The notes beneath the pieces were generated by a model that saw nothing but the letters and a program-made list of their open reading frames with translations, did not search any database and had not been told where the DNA came from. A stretch of 5,250 nucleotides of DNA, from NCBI GenBank assembly GCA_030602145.1, contig JAUWAH010000217.1:1-5250 (forward strand). The letters are read 5' to 3'. Source of the stretch: Desulfobulbus sp. GTDB taxonomy: Bacteria; Desulfobacterota; Desulfobulbia; Desulfobulbales; Desulfobulbaceae. Positions 1 through 5,250 of the stretch are shown here, piece by piece; positions within the stretch are counted from its first letter, which is position 1; every line of letters begins with the position of its first letter. The position numbers were made by a program, and so were the translations under genes.

Positions 1-917
1 AGGGGGATGACGCTCAACCGGTAGAGCAGGTCCTGCCGGAAGCGACCCGCCTCGACCTCCTCCTTCAGGGTCTTGGCTGTGGAACAGAGCAGCCGCACGT
101 CCACCCGGATCGTCCGGGTTCCCCCCAGCCGTTCGCATTCCCCCTCCTCGATCACCCGCAGCAATTTGGCCTGCAATCCCAAGGGCAGATCGCCGATCTC
201 GTCGAGTAGCAGCGTGCCGCCGTCGGCCAGTTCGAACCGCCCCAGTCTTTTGGCATGGGCGCCGGTGAACGCCCCTTTCTCGTGACCGAAAAACTCGGAC
301 TCCAGCAAGCCCTCCGGAATGGCGGCGCAGTTGATGCGGATATAGGGCTTGTCGGCCCTTGTGCTGGCCCGGTGCAGGGCATTGGCCGCCAGTTCCTTGC
401 CGGTTCCCGACTCACCGCTGATCAGCACCGTGGAGTCGGTGGGGCCGATCTGACCGATCAGGGTGAACATCGAGCGCATGGCCGCGCTGTTGCCGATCAT
501 GTCCTGGTGCTCCTGGCGGCAGCGGTCCTCCAGCGAGGCGCAGCGGGCCCGCACGGTCTGCATCTCGAAGATGCGGTTGATGCGGATGATCAGGTCGTCC
601 AACTCAAAGGGCTTGAGGATGTAGTCGGCGGCGCCGTTGCGCAGGCAGGTGGTAGCGTCCTCCACCGAACCGTAGGCGGTCATCAGGAAGATATCGCTGA
701 ACGGCGAGTGCTTGCGGGCCCGTTCGAGCAGCTCCATGCCGCCCATGCCGGGCATGCGGATGTCCGAGAGGATCAGGTGGTAATGCTTCTGTTCGAGCCT
801 GGAGAGGGCCTCGTGACCGTTCACGGCCACGTCGACCCGCCATCCCTCGCGCAGCAGTCGGTCATGGACGGTGATGCGCATGATTTCGTCGTCTTCAACG
901 AGCAGGATCTGTTTCAT
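1..917 (-). CDS. NtrC-family sigma-54-dependent response regulator (C-terminus off the left edge)
   Basis: Cytoplasmic transcription activator; 305 codons are present and the end is missing. Residues 1-118 form a receiver domain with acidic pocket D9/D10, phospho-acceptor D52 (in SDIRMPG), T80 and K102 (in LKPFE). A linker leads to a sigma-54 AAA+ domain from about residue 138. This has Walker A GESGTGKE (168-175), the sigma-54-contacting GAFTGA loop (215-220), Walker B LLLDE (236-240) and an arginine-finger region [11 protein letters not shown] (R294, R300). The usual ATN-type sensor I triplet reads as STA (279-281), a mild departure. The Fis-type DNA-binding domain expected in this family would lie beyond the window. 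The start at 917 places the receiver directly after the initiator and has GGAGG three bases upstream. The first 23 nt overlap the end of the kinase gene, so the kinase is almost certainly its cognate partner and translation is probably coupled. Target promoters cannot be read from the protein. Confidence 0.95.
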   Translation of the reverse strand, partial: MKQILLVEDDEIMRITVHDRLLREGWRVDVAVNGHEALSRLEQKHYHLILSDIRMPGMGGMELLERARKHSPFSDIFLMTAYGSVEDATTCLRNGAADYILKPFELDDLIIRINRIFEMQTVRARCASLEDRCRQEHQDMIGNSAAMRSMFTLIGQIGPTDSTVLISGESGTGKELAANALHRASTRADKPYIRINCAAIPEGLLESEFFGHEKGAFTGAHAKRLGRFELADGGTLLLDEIGDLPLGLQAKLLRVIEEGECERLGGTRTIRVDVRLLCSTAKTLKEEVEAGRFRQDLLYRLSVIP

Positions 918-2493
918 TGTCCTCCGGGGGTGTGGCGGGGTGGGAGCCGCCATTGAGGCAGTGACGGTCCACCGGCAGGGTGACCGTGAAGACGGCACCC
1001 TCGTCAGGCCGGCTGCGGACATCGATGCGGCCGTTCAATCGCTGGACCATGGCCAGGGTGACGGCCAGCCCCAGGCCGGTGCCTTCGCCGACCTCCTTGG
1101 TGGTGAAGAAGGGATCGAAGATCCTGTCGAGGATGTCGTCGGACATGCCCATGCCGCTGTCGGCGATGGTGAGCACCACCGATTGATCCTCCTCCCGGCT
1201 GGCTATGGCGAGGCGGCCGCCTTCGGGCATGGCCTGGATGGCGTTGAGGGTGATGTTCATCACGATCTGCTTGATCGCCTCGCTGTCGATGCAGCAGAGG
1301 CCGTTGAAGCGCAGGTCGAGATCGACGACGATGTTGCGCAGCCGATGGCCCAGCAATTCCAGGCAGTCGAGGATGACCGTGTCGATGTCGACCTGATGGA
1401 TGCGCAGGGGCTCGATCCGGCCATAATTGAGCAACTGGCGCATGGTCTGCTCGATCCTCCGCAGCCCCTTGTGGAGCAGTGCCAGGTAGCGCTTCTGCAG
1501 ATCGACGTTGTCCGGTTCCTTCTGCATCGAGGTGACGCAGTTGAGCATGCCGGCCAGCGGGTTGTTGATCTCATGGGCGATGCCGGCGGTCAACTGACCA
1601 AGTGCCGCCAGCTTTTCAGCGTGGTAGCCCTTTTCACCGGCCACGGCCAGGGCCTGCTGGGAGGTGGAGAGCCGCCGGCAGAGGGCGGTGAAGCCGGCCG
1701 CCAGTTGGCCAAGTTCGTCGGGGCGATTGGGGAGGGGCAGAGGCGGGAGGGACTGCTCGGGAAAGGCGGCCATGGCGCGGACAAGCTGTTCAACCGGTCG
1801 GGTTACCAACCGATTGAACAGGAAAAGCATCACCGCCGCTGCCGCCAGGATGGAACAGCCTCCCAGGATGAGGATGGTGATATTGTTCCGTTGGATGAAG
1901 GCATCGGCCCAACCGATGGGGATGGTGATGGACAGCGCGCCCCGGATGTCGCCGGGTTGGTAGCCGTGCTCGCTGTGACAGGTCAGGCAGGAAGGTTCGG
2001 TGATCAGCGGCGCGGCATAGCGCAGGACCCGGCCGGCCGTGGTGCGATCGACGGCAATCCGCTCGATGCGCCCCTCCTGGAAGTCCTGCAAACTGGCCTC
2101 TTCGAAGGTATCGGGTCCGTTGGCCGGATTGACCGGCCGCAGGCTGGTGACCCGAAACCAGCCCATGCCGCTGCGGGCGGCGTATTCGGACAGTTCGCGG
2201 GTGACCATGGCCGGGTTGCGTTTCACCAGAACCAGGCCCGAAGCCGTGGTCATCACCGGTTCATGGAGGAAGGCATTGGGCCGGGCGGTGTCCGACTGCA
2301 CCAGGAACAGGCCCTGATGATCGGCGACCCATTGGCGGGTCAGCAGGACCTGCTTGGCCAGCATCCGCGCCTGCTGCTCGGCCTGGCCGATGACCAGTCG
2401 GTTCTGCAGCTCGGAGGTATAGATGATCAGCGCCCCGGAGGAGATGCCCAGGATGGCGACGACGGCAAGGATGAATCTGACTTTCAATGTCAT
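895..2493 (-). CDS. Membrane sensor histidine kinase with haem-c (CXXCH) Tll0287-like/DUF3365 sensor domain
   Basis: A 532-residue inner-membrane kinase expected to phosphorylate the regulator encoded downstream. Order: TM1 (about 5-25); periplasmic Tll0287-like/DUF3365 domain (about 30-200) with the family signature [10 protein letters not shown] (122-131) and a haem-attachment motif CLTCH (169-173); TM2 (about 204-227); HAMP (about 228-280); HisKA with H-box [12 protein letters not shown] (His307); HATPase_c with N-box N413/N417, G1 DSGMG (445-449), F-box FDPFF (459-463) and G2 GTGLGLA (471-477). All catalytic boxes are intact. The start at 2493 was chosen because TM1 follows at once; an upstream in-frame ATG (2712) would add 73 residues of non-membrane, promoter-region sequence. 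No strong Shine-Dalgarno precedes 2493, so the start is less certain than the gene. The 3' end overlaps the regulator gene by 23 nt. CXXCH should bind haem c only if the domain is periplasmic, as the two TMs predict. The signal (redox, NO, O2 or other) is unknown. Confidence 0.94.
   Translation of the reverse strand: MTLKVRFILAVVAILGISSGALIIYTSELQNRLVIGQAEQQARMLAKQVLLTRQWVADHQGLFLVQSDTARPNAFLHEPVMTTASGLVLVKRNPAMVTRELSEYAARSGMGWFRVTSLRPVNPANGPDTFEEASLQDFQEGRIERIAVDRTTAGRVLRYAAPLITEPSCLTCHSEHGYQPGDIRGALSITIPIGWADAFIQRNNITILILGGCSILAAAAVMLFLFNRLVTRPVEQLVRAMAAFPEQSLPPLPLPNRPDELGQLAAGFTALCRRLSTSQQALAVAGEKGYHAEKLAALGQLTAGIAHEINNPLAGMLNCVTSMQKEPDNVDLQKRYLALLHKGLRRIEQTMRQLLNYGRIEPLRIHQVDIDTVILDCLELLGHRLRNIVVDLDLRFNGLCCIDSEAIKQIVMNITLNAIQAMPEGGRLAIASREEDQSVVLTIADSGMGMSDDILDRIFDPFFTTKEVGEGTGLGLAVTLAMVQRLNGRIDVRSRPDEGAVFTVTLPVDRHCLNGGSHPATPPEDNETDPAR
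921..925 (-). promoter_or_regulatory. Ribosome binding site of the response regulator
   Basis: GGAGG on the minus strand lies only 3 nt from the ATG at 917 and inside the 3' end of the kinase gene. It fixes the regulator start. Spacing is shorter than ideal, which fits translation that depends on ribosomes finishing the kinase. Confidence 0.7.
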
Positions 2494-2641
2494 GGCACGC
2501 TTGGGTACACCTATGGAAACGGGGGAGCGGCGTTCCGGGCCGAAGTCGATGCGGGTTGCAGGGTACCATATCCGCCCGTTGAATGCCACCGTGGGCTCAA
2601 TACCGCTCTGCCCGGCTCTGTCCGGGGATTCACCTCGCGAG

Positions 2642-2675
2642 TTGTGCCACATGGTGCCAATTGTGATCCCACAAT
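2642..2675. promoter_or_regulatory. Pair of TTGTG/CACAA-type dyads, putative operator
   Basis: Dyad 1 is TGTG-C-CACA (2643-2651). Dyad 2 is ATTGTG-ATCC-CACAAT (2660-2675), a perfect 6-4-6 inverted repeat. Their centres are about 20.5 bp apart, close to two helical turns, so two dimers would bind the same DNA face. The half-site resembles CRP/FNR, HcpR and Rex half-sites, but the 4-bp gap of dyad 2 is shorter than in those consensus sites, so no regulator is named. The site is about 135-165 bp upstream of the PFK-2 start and about 150-180 bp upstream of the kinase start. Confidence 0.45.
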
Positions 2676-2740
2676 CAGACCAACGAAAACTCCTGTCCGT
2701 CAATCCTATCATTCTGCCTGCATTTTTTTCGCCGATTCAG

Positions 2741-2746
2741 TACAAT
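2741..2746 (+). promoter_or_regulatory. Possible -10 element for the PFK-2/FBPase-2 gene
   Basis: TACAAT matches 5 of 6 bases of the sigma-70 -10 consensus and would start RNA near 2753, giving a leader of about 55 nt. The hexamer at the right distance for -35 (CTGCAT, 2718-2723) is poor, so this promoter would be weak or activator-dependent, or the match is chance. Confidence 0.3.
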
Positions 2747-2796
2747 ACCTCCAACCTATGATGGGCAAGACCGCTGGAGTTCGGTTGAAACGACCG

Positions 2797-2803
2797 AGGG
2801 AGG
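2797..2803 (+). promoter_or_regulatory. Ribosome binding site of PFK-2/FBPase-2
   Basis: AGGGAGG ends 5 nt before the ATG at 2809 and decides the start. The in-frame ATG codons at 2758 and 2761 have no comparable site upstream and would add 16-17 residues that are not part of the conserved fold. Confidence 0.8.
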
Positions 2804-2808
2804 ACAGT

Positions 2809-4041
2809 ATGAAGCGCAAACTGGTGATTGTCATGGTGGGGCTGCCTGCCCGGGGGAAGTCGACCATGGCCCGCAAGCTTGGCCGGACCCTGGAGATGGA
2901 CGGCGTCAAGGTCCGCATTTTCAACAACGGCGAGTTGCGGCGGCGACTCGACATCGACGCCGACACCTCCTCGTCCGAGTTCTTCTCGCCCGCCAATGCC
3001 AAGGGGGTCGGGATACGGGAGAAGATCTCGCGAATGACCATCGAGGCTGCCCAGTCTTTTTTTGCCGAGGGCGGTGAAGTGGCCATCATGGATGCGAGCA
3101 ATGTCACCCGGGAGCGCCGACGGACCATCGCCGCCGCCTTTCCAGACCAACCGCTCTGTTTCGTCGAATGCCTCAATGCCGACGACGAGGCCCTGGAGGC
3201 CAATCTGGAACGCAAGGCCGGGCTCAAGGAGTTCCGGCACCTCACCCCGGAAAAGGCCCAGGAGAGCTTTCTCAAGCGGATCGCCTTCTATGAGTCGATT
3301 TACGAACCGCTCGATGCCGAGGCCAACCGCATCCTGGTCGACTCCTTCGACAGTTGCATCCTCCAGGAACAGATCACCGATGTTCTGCCCTACTATGACC
3401 GCATCCGCGACATCATCACCACCCGGGTGGTGCGCAACCTCTTTCTCGTCCGCCATGGCGAAACCCACTTCAACCGCGAAGACCGCATCGGCGGCGACTC
3501 CGACCTCACCGACAAGGGGCGCGATCAGGCCAACGCCCTGGCCGAGCATTTCGCCACTGTGCGCATCCCGATCATCTTCACCAGCAACTACAAAAGGACC
3601 CTGCAAACCGCCACGCCGATCGCCGAGCGTCAGGATCCCTGCTCGATCATTGCCCTGCCGGAGTTCAACGAGATCCACGCCGGCGTCTGCGAGGGCATGA
3701 CCTACGAGGAGATCCGCCGCAAGATGCCCCATGTGGCCAGGGCCCGGGGGCCGAACAAGTACCGCTACGTCTATCCCGACGGGGAGGGCTACAGGACCAT
3801 GGAGGACCGGGTGCACCGGGGGTTGAAAAAGGTGTTCTTCCTCAATAATTACGACGAGAACATCATGATCGTCGGCCACCGGGCGGTCAACAGGATGATC
3901 CTCTCCAGCTTCCTCTCCCGCCAGGAAGAAGAAATTCCGTACATCTACATGCCGCAGGACCGCTACTACCACATTCAAATCGATCCGCACAAACGGATCT
4001 TCGAACTCATCCCCTACCGGAGCGTCCTCACCACCTGGTAG
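2809..4041 (+). CDS. Bifunctional 6-phosphofructo-2-kinase / fructose-2,6-bisphosphatase (eukaryote-type PFKFB)
   Basis: A 410-residue cytosolic protein predicted to make (from fructose 6-phosphate and ATP) and hydrolyse fructose 2,6-bisphosphate. Kinase half (1-about 205): P-loop GLPARGKS (11-18), F6P-binding-type FNNGELRR (38-45; R44, R45), EFF (57-59), MDASNVTRERR (94-104; D95, N98, T100) and a lysine (K136) matching the conserved kinase lysine. Phosphatase half (about 208-400), histidine-phosphatase fold: LVRHGE (213-218; phospho-His216), RIGGDS (226-231), YKRTLQTA (261-268), FNEIHAGVCEGMTYEE (286-301; general acid E288), KYRYVYPDGE (317-326) and GHRA (356-359; H357). These follow animal PFKFB motifs block by block, including the kinase-phosphatase order. 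The N- and C-terminal regulatory extensions of animal isoforms are absent, so it is close to the bare catalytic core. It is monocistronic, divergent from the kinase operon and closed by a terminator. Which activity dominates, and whether F2,6BP is the true substrate, cannot be told from sequence. Confidence 0.93.
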   Translation: MKRKLVIVMVGLPARGKSTMARKLGRTLEMDGVKVRIFNNGELRRRLDIDADTSSSEFFSPANAKGVGIREKISRMTIEAAQSFFAEGGEVAIMDASNVTRERRRTIAAAFPDQPLCFVECLNADDEALEANLERKAGLKEFRHLTPEKAQESFLKRIAFYESIYEPLDAEANRILVDSFDSCILQEQITDVLPYYDRIRDIITTRVVRNLFLVRHGETHFNREDRIGGDSDLTDKGRDQANALAEHFATVRIPIIFTSNYKRTLQTATPIAERQDPCSIIALPEFNEIHAGVCEGMTYEEIRRKMPHVARARGPNKYRYVYPDGEGYRTMEDRVHRGLKKVFFLNNYDENIMIVGHRAVNRMILSSFLSRQEEEIPYIYMPQDRYYHIQIDPHKRIFELIPYRSVLTTW

Positions 4042-4073
4042 ATCGGGTGGCCTCGAAGGTCATCTTCCCTCAG

Positions 4074-4115
4074 CACGGTCACCGCCCGATTCGGTTGGTG
4101 GCCGTGTTTTTTTTT
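4074..4115 (+). terminator. Rho-independent terminator after PFK-2/FBPase-2
   Basis: A 10-bp stem (4074-4083 with 4097-4106, one G-T wobble) with a 13-nt loop is followed immediately by nine T residues (4107-4115). It lies 33 nt past the stop codon and separates this gene from the next. Confidence 0.92.
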
Positions 4116-4130
4116 GTTCACATTTCTCGA

Positions 4131-4163
4131 CATCGTCCACTTTTGTTAACAGGGACAACGATG
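4131..4163. promoter_or_regulatory. Imperfect dyad, possible upstream activator site
   Basis: Arms CATCGT (4131-4136) and ACGATG (4158-4163) flank a TGTTAACA palindrome (4144-4151) with nearly the same centre. It lies about 105-120 bp upstream of the -24 element at 4254, the usual distance for a sigma-54 enhancer. The role is inferred from position and symmetry only. Confidence 0.3.
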
Positions 4164-4244
4164 GCGTAGGGTGCGGACGACTCCCCGATTATGCGTGCTT
4201 TTTGTAAGCGTGACAACGGGTTCGGGGGAGTTGGGTGCATGCTG

Positions 4245-4259
4245 AATGCCATGGGCATT
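4245..4259. repeat. Inverted repeat overlapping the -24 box
   Basis: AATGCC and GGCATT are perfect 6-bp arms around ATG. The right arm contains the GG of the proposed -24 element, so a protein bound here would compete with sigma-54 RNA polymerase. It may also be chance in GC-rich DNA. Confidence 0.35.
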
Positions 4260-4268
4260 GTCTTTGCA
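4253..4268 (+). promoter_or_regulatory. Sigma-54 (-24/-12) promoter candidate for the PstS-like gene
   Basis: GGGCAT-TGTCT-TTGCA against the consensus TGGCAC-N5-TTGCA: the essential GG (4254-4255) and GC (4266-4267) are present with the required 10-nt gap, and the -12 box TTGCA is perfect. RNA would start near 4279, leaving a leader of about 150 nt. Two dyads overlap it: AATGCC-ATG-GGCATT (4245-4259) on the -24 box and CTTTGCAAAG (4262-4271) on the -12 box. No better sigma-70 promoter was seen nearby. Confidence 0.55.
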
Positions 4269-4338
4269 AAGGACAGCAAGAAGGCAAGGGAAGAAGGGCA
4301 TCATTTCCATCTTCTCGAACCGGAAGTCCGACGAAGGC

Positions 4339-4356
4339 CGGATGGACAACCATCCG
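4339..4356 (+). other. Leader hairpin upstream of the PstS-like gene
   Basis: CGGATGG and CCATCCG form a perfect 7-bp stem with an ACAA loop. Just downstream, TCCTCG (4358-4363) is complementary to CGAGGA (4411-4416), part of the Shine-Dalgarno, so the leader could fold to mask the ribosome site. It matches no riboswitch class that I recognise. There is no T-run after it, so it is not an intrinsic terminator. Confidence 0.4.
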
Positions 4357-4412
4357 TTCCTCGACACCGCCCGACGGGTCAGCCGCCGGGTCAAGATGAA
4401 CGCACTGCAACG

Positions 4413-4418
4413 AGGAGG
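4413..4418 (+). promoter_or_regulatory. Ribosome binding site of the PstS-like gene
   Basis: AGGAGG lies 9 nt before the ATG at 4428. This site, with the signal peptide right after the ATG, sets the start there rather than at the upstream in-frame ATG (4191). Confidence 0.85.
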
Positions 4419-4427
4419 ATAAAGGAT

Positions 4428-5204
4428 ATGGTACAGCGGAAAGGTCGATGGGTCGCCACATTCTGTGCAACAGTCGCCTGCATGGTCGCCATGGCAGGAC
4501 CGGCGACAGCGGCGGAGGTCAAGATCGGTGCAGGGGCTGCGCCAACGGAGAATATTTTTAATAAAATCAAGGGTCCATTTGAAAAAAGCCATGGTCTTAC
4601 CCTGGTGGTCATCCCCAGTGGGCCGGTGCAGGCCCTGAAAGACCTCGATGCCGGCCAGGTCGAAGCGGCGGTTGGCGGGCTCACCTTCCCGGACTGGATG
4701 CTGATGATGGAGAAGGAGGGCTATGCGATTGCCGACAAAAGCGTCTACAAGAACCGGGTCATCGGCAAGGACCTGGTCAAGGTGATCACCAACAAGGACG
4801 TGACCGTGTCGGCGCTCTCCAAGGAACAGTTGGCCGGTATTTTCACCGGCAAAATCAAGAACTGGTCGGAGGTCGGCGGGCCGGACAAACCGATCGTCGT
4901 TATTTTGGGCACCAAGATACCAGGCACCCAAGGGGTCTTCCAGAAGCAGGTCCTCGGTGGCGAACCCTACACTGCAAGCGCGGTGGAGGGCACGACGGCT
5001 GCTGACCTGAAGTCCAGGGTGATCGCCACGTCGGGCGCCGTTTCGGTGGCGACCATGGCCCAGGTGGACGGCACGGTGAATGGCCCGTCCATCCCTGAAG
5101 TCGGCAGGCCAATAACCCTGATCACCAAGGGGGCTCCCACCGAAGGCCTGCAGAAGGTGCTCGAGTACATCAGCGGCGAAGGCCAGCAGTACATCGTCAA
5201 GTAA
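4428..5204 (+). CDS. Periplasmic PstS-family (PBP-like) substrate-binding protein
   Basis: A 258-residue exported binding protein. Residues 1-29 are a signal peptide: basic start (R4, K5, R7), hydrophobic core 8-23, and cleavage near ATAA|EVK (after A28 or A29). There is no lipobox cysteine at the cleavage site, so a soluble periplasmic form is expected. The mature part has PstS-family landmarks: LSKEQLAGIFTGKIKNWSEVGG (130-151), a GAVSVATMAQVDGTV segment (203-217) where PstS usually has GAIGY, and the C-terminal RPITLITKG...YISGEGQQYI region (227-256). The anion-binding loops are unusual: the hinge-region loop that is normally R..GSGT reads GTKIPGT (161-167), and the first loop reads PSGP (63-66) rather than GSGGG. 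Phosphate is therefore the first guess for the ligand, not a firm one. It is short for PstS. No permease or ATPase gene is visible in the 46 bases that remain, so it could start a transport operon or be a solo sensor or binding protein. Confidence 0.85.
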   Translation: MVQRKGRWVATFCATVACMVAMAGPATAAEVKIGAGAAPTENIFNKIKGPFEKSHGLTLVVIPSGPVQALKDLDAGQVEAAVGGLTFPDWMLMMEKEGYAIADKSVYKNRVIGKDLVKVITNKDVTVSALSKEQLAGIFTGKIKNWSEVGGPDKPIVVILGTKIPGTQGVFQKQVLGGEPYTASAVEGTTAADLKSRVIATSGAVSVATMAQVDGTVNGPSIPEVGRPITLITKGAPTEGLQKVLEYISGEGQQYIVK

Positions 5205-5206
5205 CC

Positions 5207-5230
5207 CCGCGCGTCCGTTTTCCCGCGCGG
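5207..5230 (+). other. GC-rich hairpin after the PstS-like gene
   Basis: CCGCGCG and CGCGCGG form a perfect 7-bp stem with a 10-nt loop, starting 3 nt after the stop codon. It lacks a following T-tract, so it may be a weak terminator or an mRNA-stabilising stem between cistrons rather than a true intrinsic terminator. Confidence 0.4.
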
Positions 5231-5250
5231 TACGGTTTGTGCCTGGCGCA

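Larger units (their letters stand above)
2494..2808. other. Divergent intergenic region between the kinase and PFK-2/FBPase-2 genes
   Basis: These 315 bp hold no convincing gene; reading frames that cross it lack family similarity. It must contain the start signals for two divergent transcripts. On the plus side a TACAAT -10-like hexamer lies at 2741-2746, next to a T-rich run (2723-2729). On the minus side no good sigma-70 promoter is evident. Two TTGTG/CACAA-type dyads at 2642-2675 lie between the two genes and could control either. A CTCGCGAG palindrome (2634-2641) abuts them. Confidence 0.75.
4116..4427. other. Regulatory region and leader before the PstS-like gene
   Basis: 312 bp between the terminator and the next start codon. 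No gene is supported: an in-frame extension from 4191 exists but its sequence is arginine/proline-rich, has no family look and would bury the signal peptide. It contains an AT-rich dyad (4131-4163), an inverted repeat with arms 4178-4186 and 4225-4233, a sigma-54 promoter candidate (4253-4268), a hairpin (4339-4356), a CGGGTCA direct repeat (4375-4381, 4387-4393) and the Shine-Dalgarno. Confidence 0.7.

Noticed and set aside
255..956. Plus-strand open frame opposite the response regulator
   Set aside because: Shadow of the regulator's reading frame; no family similarity and no ribosome site.
2574..2588. Sigma-54-like element on the minus strand (TGGCAT-N5-GGGC) before the kinase gene
   Set aside because: GG and GC spacing is right and it lies about 80 bp from the start codon, but the -12 box is GGGC rather than TTGC, so it was judged too weak to annotate.
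2646..2662. TTGGCAC -24-like box on the minus strand in the divergent region
   Set aside because: The nearest downstream GC is one base off the strict sigma-54 spacing, and the bases belong to the dyad pair.
871..2808. Plus-strand reading frame open from 871 into the PFK-2/FBPase-2 gene, suggesting a giant fusion protein
   Set aside because: It is antisense to the histidine kinase, which has a full set of family motifs. The upstream translation has no recognisable domain. A good ribosome site and the conserved N-terminus set the true start at 2809. The openness reflects high GC content.
2737..3990. Minus-strand open frame of about 417 codons opposite PFK-2/FBPase-2
   Set aside because: The antisense translation is low-complexity (V/G/D/H-rich), as is typical for a GC-rich shadow frame, and has no recognisable domain.
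4178..4233. Inverted repeat CGACTCCCC / GGGGAGTTG, considered as a riboswitch stem or operator
   Set aside because: The arms are 38 nt apart and lie upstream of the proposed transcript start; no riboswitch core was recognised. Kept only as a note on the intergenic region.
4191..4427. N-terminal extension of the PstS-like protein or a small separate gene
   Set aside because: An extended start would place the signal peptide in mid-protein. The sequence is R/P-rich without a family look, and AGGAGG correctly precedes 4428.
4146..4931. Minus-strand open frame crossing the PstS-like gene and its leader
   Set aside because: Antisense to a clear secreted binding protein; no motif or start signal.
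1..5250. CRISPR arrays, tRNA/rRNA genes, insertion sequences, attachment sites
   Set aside because: No repeated spacer structure, RNA gene, transposase or terminal repeats could be seen on either strand.

Overview
The window looks like chromosomal DNA from a GC-rich (roughly 60%) Gram-negative bacterium. The best guess is a sulfate- or sulfur-metabolising Desulfobacterota (former Deltaproteobacteria), possibly near Desulfobulbales. This rests on three things: a sigma-54-type two-component pair whose kinase has a haem-c Tll0287-like (DUF3365) sensor domain, a stand-alone eukaryote-type PFK-2/FBPase-2, and a PstS-like binding protein. The lineage is an inference from gene content; there is no rRNA or other marker.

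Layout. Positions 1-2493 (minus strand) hold a two-gene operon: a membrane sensor histidine kinase (895-2493), then an NtrC-family response regulator (917 down to the left edge, cut off after its AAA+ arginine-finger region). The two genes overlap by 23 nt and are probably translationally coupled. Positions 2494-2808 are a divergent intergenic region. It carries two TTGTG/CACAA-type dyads about two helical turns apart and only weak promoter matches. Positions 2809-4041 (plus strand) encode a 410-residue bifunctional 6-phosphofructo-2-kinase/fructose-2,6-bisphosphatase with both catalytic halves apparently intact. A strong intrinsic terminator follows at 4074-4115. Positions 4116-4427 are a regulatory region with a good sigma-54 (-24/-12) promoter candidate at 4253-4268, an upstream dyad at 4131-4163, and a leader of about 150 nt with a stable hairpin. 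Positions 4428-5204 encode an exported PstS-family solute-binding protein. The last 46 bases contain a GC hairpin and no recognisable gene.

How it may fit together. The kinase probably reads a redox or ligand signal through a periplasmic haem c and phosphorylates the regulator, which should activate sigma-54 promoters. The only convincing sigma-54 promoter in the window lies before the binding-protein gene, so a local regulatory link is possible but unproven. The PFK-2/FBPase-2 is the most unusual gene. Fructose-2,6-bisphosphate is a classical eukaryotic regulator of glycolysis and gluconeogenesis, and a complete bifunctional enzyme here implies either bacterial use of this signal or a repurposed activity. 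Its divergent position next to a redox-type two-component system suggests, but does not show, shared control.
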